From Haliclystus octoradiatus (taxonomy: Eukaryota; Cnidaria; Staurozoa; Stauromedusae; Haliclystidae): DNA of 64,000 nt. The translations under genes were made by a program, and so were the position numbers. Each line of letters opens with the position of its first letter. Position 1 is the first letter of the stretch. Positions 59,401-64,000 of the stretch are shown in pieces. The notes under the pieces were generated by a model. That model ran no database searches. It worked only from the letters and a program-made list of their open reading frames with translations, and was not told the origin of the DNA. The stretch lies in NCBI GenBank assembly GCA_916610825.1, contig OU744451.1, forward strand, positions 5,979,345 to 6,043,344, read 5' to 3'.

Positions 59401-60427
59401 TCCAAATTTTTATTGAACTGTGTCTCTGATATTTGGAGAAAACTATAAACTTTTAGTCCATATTTTCTATAATTTTTGACCCAGATTTCCTACTTGAAGG
59501 TTGGAACTTTTTGATGTGAACTTAAAGGTTTTTCTGAATATATGAAGATGATGATGATGTTGCTATATCGTTTTGTTTTATATTTCTTACAGAATCTACA
59601 TCTTGTTGATGTTTATCTACTTTTATTTGTTGTCATGGTTACAGTACAGCGTAGCCTCTGGCTTGTTACTAAACAGGTACAGTAGCTTGAATTGTAGGCA
59701 TCTCAATCAGAACTTATTCAACTTCCCAGAATTCGTAAAAAAATATAATTCTACCATATTCTATGACAATACGGTGTAACCCGCTTAAGTGCTAGTCAAA
59801 ATTGTTAGCGATTTTCATTGCAGTTATCTGAATTTCGGAATTTGCACTTATCCAAAGTTGACATGACTACAAAATAGTCAATAGAAGTTGAAAGCCTTAT
59901 AAGCGCTAGAAGGTTGCGTATAAGCGGGGATTTCATTTATCTGAATTACAATTCAAAGAGGGTTACAATTCAATTAAATTAAGAGCGGGCTCCACTGTAA
60001 TCCCAAAATCAGATAGGATAAGACCATGTTTTCATGATGCAAACCAAAAACGGTTAACGTTTTATTTTTGATGATTTATTGGTCAAGTTACATCAACAAA
60101 AATATTCAGAAGCAAATGTTATATAATGTCTCTAGGATTCCAAAAGGCTGTCAAACCTTTTCTCGAACCCTACCTCTGGCTTTGTCATCATCCAGAGCTC
60201 TTTTTACTTGAGTTCAATTTTGAAATTGAAATCAAGTTGTAATCATGAATTATGATTGATTATTTCATCCAGACTTTGGCATCGGAGGTAATTCACTCAA
60301 CAGTATATTGGGTAATGGTGGCATCAAAAGCAACAACAATTTTACTATTGTTATTGTTGACATTAACAGCAATGTACCTTACTATATCAAACAGTACGCT
60401 AGAAGATATCCTGTTCCTATGTTATCC
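56432..60427 (+). CDS. TMEM39A/B-like ER membrane protein, 5' exons, partial
   Basis: Four exons in phase: 56432-56496, 58809-59022, 59593-59676 and 60273-60427. The start at 56432 gives a short basic, Ser-rich N-terminus (MPVPRKSSSYRSGGKSSRL), as in TMEM39 proteins; the frame upstream is open but has no ATG that suits the family. Then come TPTLSSTQFESLYFGFHV with a first membrane segment ending CVNIYQ, LHLVDVYLLLFVVMVTVQR (second segment), and WVMVASKATTILLLLLL (third) leading to LFLCYP. The order and spacing match TMEM39A/B, multi-pass ER proteins linked to autophagy control and collagen secretion. A short segment found in vertebrates between the first two membrane spans is missing, perhaps an unseen microexon between 59023 and 59592. 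Later exons were not found before the window end. Confidence 0.68.
56497..58808 (+). other. First intron of the TMEM39-like gene
   Basis: About 2.3 kb. It holds an inverted-repeat element at about 57172-58203 (listed separately), a GTGATATTA repeat at about 58258-58430 (relatives near 30052-30260, 35220-35320 and 43330-43400) and a fragment of the TCTGACAAAAGT family near 58670-58735. No other exon was recognised. Confidence 0.5.
57172..58203. mobile_element. Unclassified ~1 kb element with GGGGGTTGACCCCT ends
   Basis: The left end has GGGGGTTGACCCCT twice in tandem, then GGGCTCC. The right end has CCCCAGGGGTTACCCCC, the near complement. Between them are an antisense 87-codon frame (57429-57692, containing LFVDADEVEVGIAIVSSMLH) and a sense 102-codon frame (57848-58156); I recognise neither. 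Probably a non-autonomous DNA transposon, but no target duplication was clear. Confidence 0.45.
59770..59999. mobile_element. Pogo-like MITE with TACGGTGTAACCCGCTTA ends
   Basis: About 230 bp. It starts TACGGTGTAACCCGCTTAA and ends AAGAGCGGGCTCCACTGTA, near complements with TA at both edges. It is distinct in sequence from the CAGTGAAACCTG family. It lies in the third intron of the TMEM39-like gene. Confidence 0.65.
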
Positions 60428-61023
60428 GTAAGTCTATTTAATTATGCCTAGTACACTTTCATCAATGCCATGTGAATTTATATTCTAAAATATCACGAAG
60501 GTTTTCTGCGATCTGATTGGTCGAAAAAGCGTGCATGAAATCCTAGGGTAAAACATGGCTCCGAAAACCGGGAAAAACCACAAGCTTCAAAAAGTTTGAT
60601 CTGTGATAAAATACAGAATTTATAAGTTTTTGATAATAATCCAATAAATATCTCAACAATGGCTACGATTTACAAAACGACATTTAGCTTAAGATGTTTT
60701 TATTTATTGAAAAGCGTGGTAAATGAGTTATTGGTCGTGTAACATGCAAAATAAAAACACAGAATGAAAGACAATTATAGGCTACGCTGTTTCAAGGTAA
60801 ACCTAAAATTTAAATAACAATTACTGAATTAATTTGCTAAAGAACTATTGTACCACTTATATTACAGACGTTCTTGTATATGTCTTTCTTTATTCGACAA
60901 AATCTATCTTGTTGTGGGATTCTCGTCATACTTGGTTTATGAATTGAAATTGAATTTTAAATTGTGAATTCGTGAATTGAGAATTCGCCCTCGAATGAGA
61001 TACCTTTGTTTGTTTTATTTTAG

Positions 61024-61109
61024 AAAAGGGTTACCACATGCTTGCAAATGTCTGTATTCATATTTACTAAATATGAATACAAACATGGCAAGTGTGCGGT
61101 AACCCTTTA
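61024..61109. repeat. 86 bp hairpin, AAGGGTTACC termini
   Basis: AAAGGGTTACCACATGCTTG on the left and GGCAAGTGTGCGGTAACCCTTT on the right are near complements; TATTCATATTTA/TAAATATGAATA forms the centre. Almost the whole unit is a palindrome. Probably a very short MITE. Confidence 0.8.
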
Positions 61110-61353
61110 TTATGAGCCGTTGAAGTTAATAGTTTATATTGATTGGTTTCATTGAAAAAATTATTTATCTCGAAACGCAGCTGGCCTAATTTTATAACAG
61201 CTTATCCCATCTGTAATCAGAGAAGTTTTGATAAGATTTTCAAACTACGGTGATAGTTATTTAAAGTGTATATCAAGGATATTGGGAGATTGCTTCTTTA
61301 GATAAATAAAACATTTCTATTTGTACATGCTGTTCTTGTGTTTTGCTTTACTG

Positions 61354-62014
61354 ATCATTACCACTCCAAAAATGCAGTCAAAGTTGTCCTTTTGGGTTAT
61401 TTTTGTGTCTTTTTCCGAAATCAGGAACCCGTTTATTTTCTTCAAGAGGTTTTACACAGGAAAAAAACCTTGAACATTTCAAGTTTCTGTCTCTTAAAAA
61501 AAGCTACTGAACCAAATGAAAGTCTACTTTCAGAATGATTGATTTAACTCTCAGCTGAAAATGTACAGATATATTTTATGTAGATTTGAGTCTCTAAACT
61601 CAACACTTTTTAGTTTCGGGTTTTTTTTCTTTCAAATGTTCAACCTGTTTGCCCCTCTTTACGACTTTACCTAGACAAAGGTAATTTTAATCCCCATCAA
61701 CTGTACAGAGAAAGCGCACAGAGACGACCTGCAGCGATAACCCTATCTAGGTTAAGCCGTAAAGAGGTGTACCTCTTTTGGACCTCAACTATTGATAAAA
61801 ATATATTTGCATGTTGAGCTGAACTTCAAAAAGATCATTCTGAAAGCAGCTTGTCATTTGAATCAGCCGTTTTTTAAATAGAGACAAAAACATGAAACGT
61901 TAAATGTTTTTTCTGGTCTAAACCCTCTTATGGAAAATAAACGGGTTCCAGGTGGTTTGAAAAAGAGTGAGACACAAAATCGTCACCTTGACTGCATTTT
62001 TAGAGGGGTAATGA
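61354..62014. mobile_element. Long hairpin element, TCATTACC...AAAAATGCAGTCAA termini
   Basis: About 660 bp. TCATTACCACTCCAAAAATG at the left is mirrored by CATTTTTAGAGGGGTAATGA at the right. The match continues inward through GAACCCGTTTATTTTC. The centre is itself an inverted repeat (TCTTTACGACTTTACCTAGA against TCTAGGTTAAGCCGTAAAGA). No coding capacity; non-autonomous foldback-type element by inference. Confidence 0.75.
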
Positions 62015-62038
62015 ACGCGCAAAAATACAAGAGCAACA

Positions 62039-62622
62039 TGTGTTTTGAATTGTAAATAATAAAATACTTCGAAAAAGAACTATAAAAAGAATGACATTAT
62101 AAACTTATATTTAGACTTATTTAACCACGTGAATAGATTACGTCATGATAATATGATACAGCAAAATTCAAGATGACCGTAGCAAAATGAAAACAATAAT
62201 AAATGATTTGTAAGTCATATAATTGTAAAAATATATGCATTGAAAGCACAAATTTCCCATAGCGTAACAATTGTATTATTATAAAATGTAAAGTAAGCAA
62301 ATAGTTTAGTCTCAAAATTGTTATAAAAGCTGCATGTAATATTGTAATCTTTAGATATAGTGAAATGTAGTCGTCGATGCCGTTACAAATATAGCAAAGA
62401 AACAGTAACAATCGATATCAATCTCAATCAACTACCGTTGGAGAAAAGCTCACCGATGTAAGACTTTAATTCATTGTTGTATGTAATACCTTGTTAGTTA
62501 TATGTGCAGCTTATAGTATTAATTCCTTGTATTTTTCATTGTTTAGTGAATTCTAATAAAATAGTAATCCAGTCGACATTCAACGGCGGTTTCAATTTAT
62601 AGTCATCCTCGCGTTCGCTACA
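62039..62622 (+). mobile_element. Probable 5' LTR of a BEL/Pao retrotransposon
   Basis: The sequence directly upstream of the gag frame carries promoter-like TATAAAAAG (62082) and TATAAAAGC (about 62319) motifs and a polyadenylation-like AATAAAATAG near 62555. The chosen limits, TGTTTTGAATT and TTCGCTACA, fit the TG...CA rule, but the second LTR lies outside the window, so the limits are a guess. No primer-binding site was recognised. Confidence 0.4.
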
Positions 62623-62658
62623 AAAATTCAATCGTTCGACTGACGAAGCAGAGTCGCG

Positions 62659-64000
62659 ATGATGAGTTCCACAGAGAATAGTACAGATGAACAAACAGCA
62701 ACAGGATCAACGTTAACAACGATGAATGGTAAAGCGTTGACAATAAAACAGATGGTTCAACAACGAACACTTGCAAAATCACGAGTAACAAGAATGGCGA
62801 ACAAGGCAATCAAGTTGATCAGCAAAGGATCAACCGATATAGAAGAGATGATGAACAGCCTGACGCTATTAGACCAACATTATGAAAGAGCCGAAGAATG
62901 CCACGAAATGTACATGATGACAGCAGAATTAGATGATGATAATTGGCTAGACGAACTGTTCGATAACGTTTGTGATGTTCGTTTCGAAGTACGAGCGCAC
63001 GTGCAGACAGTCAAAGAAAACAAGACCGCTCGCCACGAAACTACAAAAACAAAAGAATTGATAGACACAAACATCGAACAAGAAAACAATGGAATGACAG
63101 CCGAACAATCAACCGATCAGACGGAAGAAGATGAAGATGTAGCCAATCCCACTGAAGCGGACAATCAAAGAACAGATGACGTCATTCAAACGCAAGACGA
63201 ACAAGATGATGTCATTGAAAGACCAACGAACAAAGTAGAGTCGGCTACTACGAACAATTTAGAGTCGGCTAAATCAACGAAGCAAGAGAAAAGTGTAACA
63301 GCACCAATTCGTTACAAATTAACACTGCCACATTTTTCTGGTGTTCTAAAGGATTACAGACAATTTAAAACTGCATTCAAGGCATTGGTAGACCCAGATG
63401 CTACAGATAAAAACACAAAACTGCACATCCTGAGAGGCAGACTGGCAAAGATTCCACATCAGCTGATTTGCAATATAGAGAATTATGACATGGCCTGGAA
63501 AAAGCTCGATACCACCTACGGAAGAAATGACCAATTGACAGATGTATGTTTCAAGCAGATAGACGAACTGAAGCCGATACGAAAGGGAGACGCCTATAGC
63601 TTCCTGAAATTTGCAACCACAGTACAAGACATCATCACACAGTTAAAGAATGCTGGTTGTACAGCAGATTTAGAATCAACAGGTCTGCTGAAAAGCATAG
63701 TCAGAAAGCTGACAGATGAAGACCGCGAGAGATGGGGTAGAGACGTCAGAGAAGGTCGAGCGCTACAAACAGTTCATGGCTTAGACGATTGGTTGGAGAA
63801 GGAATCCATTGTCAAATCACAAGCATATTCTCTAGAGCCTCAAAGACCAAAGCAATCAGCAGCAACAAACGTCACTCAATCAAACGAGAAACCTCAAAAA
63901 AAGAAAGTATGTATGGTATGTAAAGAGGAGCATGTAATTACTGACTGTCCACAATTCTTAGAAGCAAATGTAGATGACAGATGGCAGATGGTCAAAGAAG
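62659..64000 (+). CDS. BEL/Pao retrotransposon gag polyprotein, open to the window edge
   Basis: Uninterrupted frame of 447 codons from two adjacent ATGs at 62659 and 62662. Residues ~1-215 form a charged, D/E/T-rich N-terminal part with a coiled-coil-like stretch (MANKAIKLISKG, LLDQHYERAEECHEMY). From ~residue 220 the DUF1759-type gag core of BEL/Pao elements begins: KLTLPHFSGVLKDYRQFKTA, then KLHILRGRLAKIPHQLI and AWKKLDTTYGR. Near residue 419 is a zinc knuckle CMVCKEEHVITDC (CX2CX3HX4C), the BEL/Pao spacing. Protease and polymerase would follow beyond the window. The intact frame suggests a young copy. Confidence 0.85.
   Translation, partial: MMSSTENSTDEQTATGSTLTTMNGKALTIKQMVQQRTLAKSRVTRMANKAIKLISKGSTDIEEMMNSLTLLDQHYERAEECHEMYMMTAELDDDNWLDELFDNVCDVRFEVRAHVQTVKENKTARHETTKTKELIDTNIEQENNGMTAEQSTDQTEEDEDVANPTEADNQRTDDVIQTQDEQDDVIERPTNKVESATTNNLESAKSTKQEKSVTAPIRYKLTLPHFSGVLKDYRQFKTAFKALVDPDATDKNTKLHILRGRLAKIPHQLICNIENYDMAWKKLDTTYGRNDQLTDVCFKQIDELKPIRKGDAYSFLKFATTVQDIITQLKNAGCTADLESTGLLKSIVRKLTDEDRERWGRDVREGRALQTVHGLDDWLEKESIVKSQAYSLEPQRPKQSAATNVTQSNEKPQKKKVCMVCKEEHVITDCPQFLEANVDDRWQMVKE

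Overview
The window is AT-rich nuclear DNA from an animal, probably an invertebrate. Coding sequence is cut into many short exons with GT/AG borders. The introns hold animal-type mobile elements: a tRNA-headed SINE, a Penelope-like element, a BEL/Pao retrotransposon and many small inverted-repeat (MITE-like) elements. I see no bacterial operons, viral genes or CRISPR arrays. The species cannot be fixed from the sequence; a marine invertebrate is only a guess.

Region 1 (1-55988, + strand) is one giant gene, midasin (MDN1/Rea1), the dynein-like AAA+ ATPase that remodels pre-60S ribosomal particles. The window opens inside the gene. I placed 76 exons by reading splice sites and matching the translation to the family. 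Joined, they stay in one frame and encode the C-terminal 4,122 residues: the end of AAA3, then AAA4, AAA5, AAA6, the long helical linker, the Asp/Glu-rich tail and the C-terminal MIDAS domain, with a stop at 55986-55988. The N-terminus, AAA1 and AAA2 lie upstream of the window.

Most of the other sequence in region 1 is intron, and much of it is mobile-element debris. The main items are a ~0.9 kb GTT/TTG microsatellite (6.2-7.1 kb); two inverted ~850 bp copies of one element flanking exons 44-46; a 1,285 bp element with TTAA target duplications, nested inside an older repeat (40.06-41.35 kb); a Penelope-like element arranged head to head with a partial inverted copy (44.5-46.3 kb); and a small LTR element with a 4 bp target duplication in the last intron (53.67-54.93 kb). 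At least ten short inverted-repeat families recur across the introns.

Region 2 (56432-60427, + strand) is the 5' part of a second gene, 443 bp downstream of the MDN1 stop and in the same orientation. Its four exons resemble the TMEM39A/B family of ER membrane proteins. The rest of the gene was not found and probably lies beyond the window.

Region 3 (~62.0-64.0 kb, + strand) is the start of a BEL/Pao LTR retrotransposon: a probable 5' LTR and an open gag frame that ends in a zinc knuckle and runs off the window edge.

I found no convincing new biological system. The most interesting material is the nested and inverted mobile elements inside MDN1, several with boundaries readable from the sequence alone.
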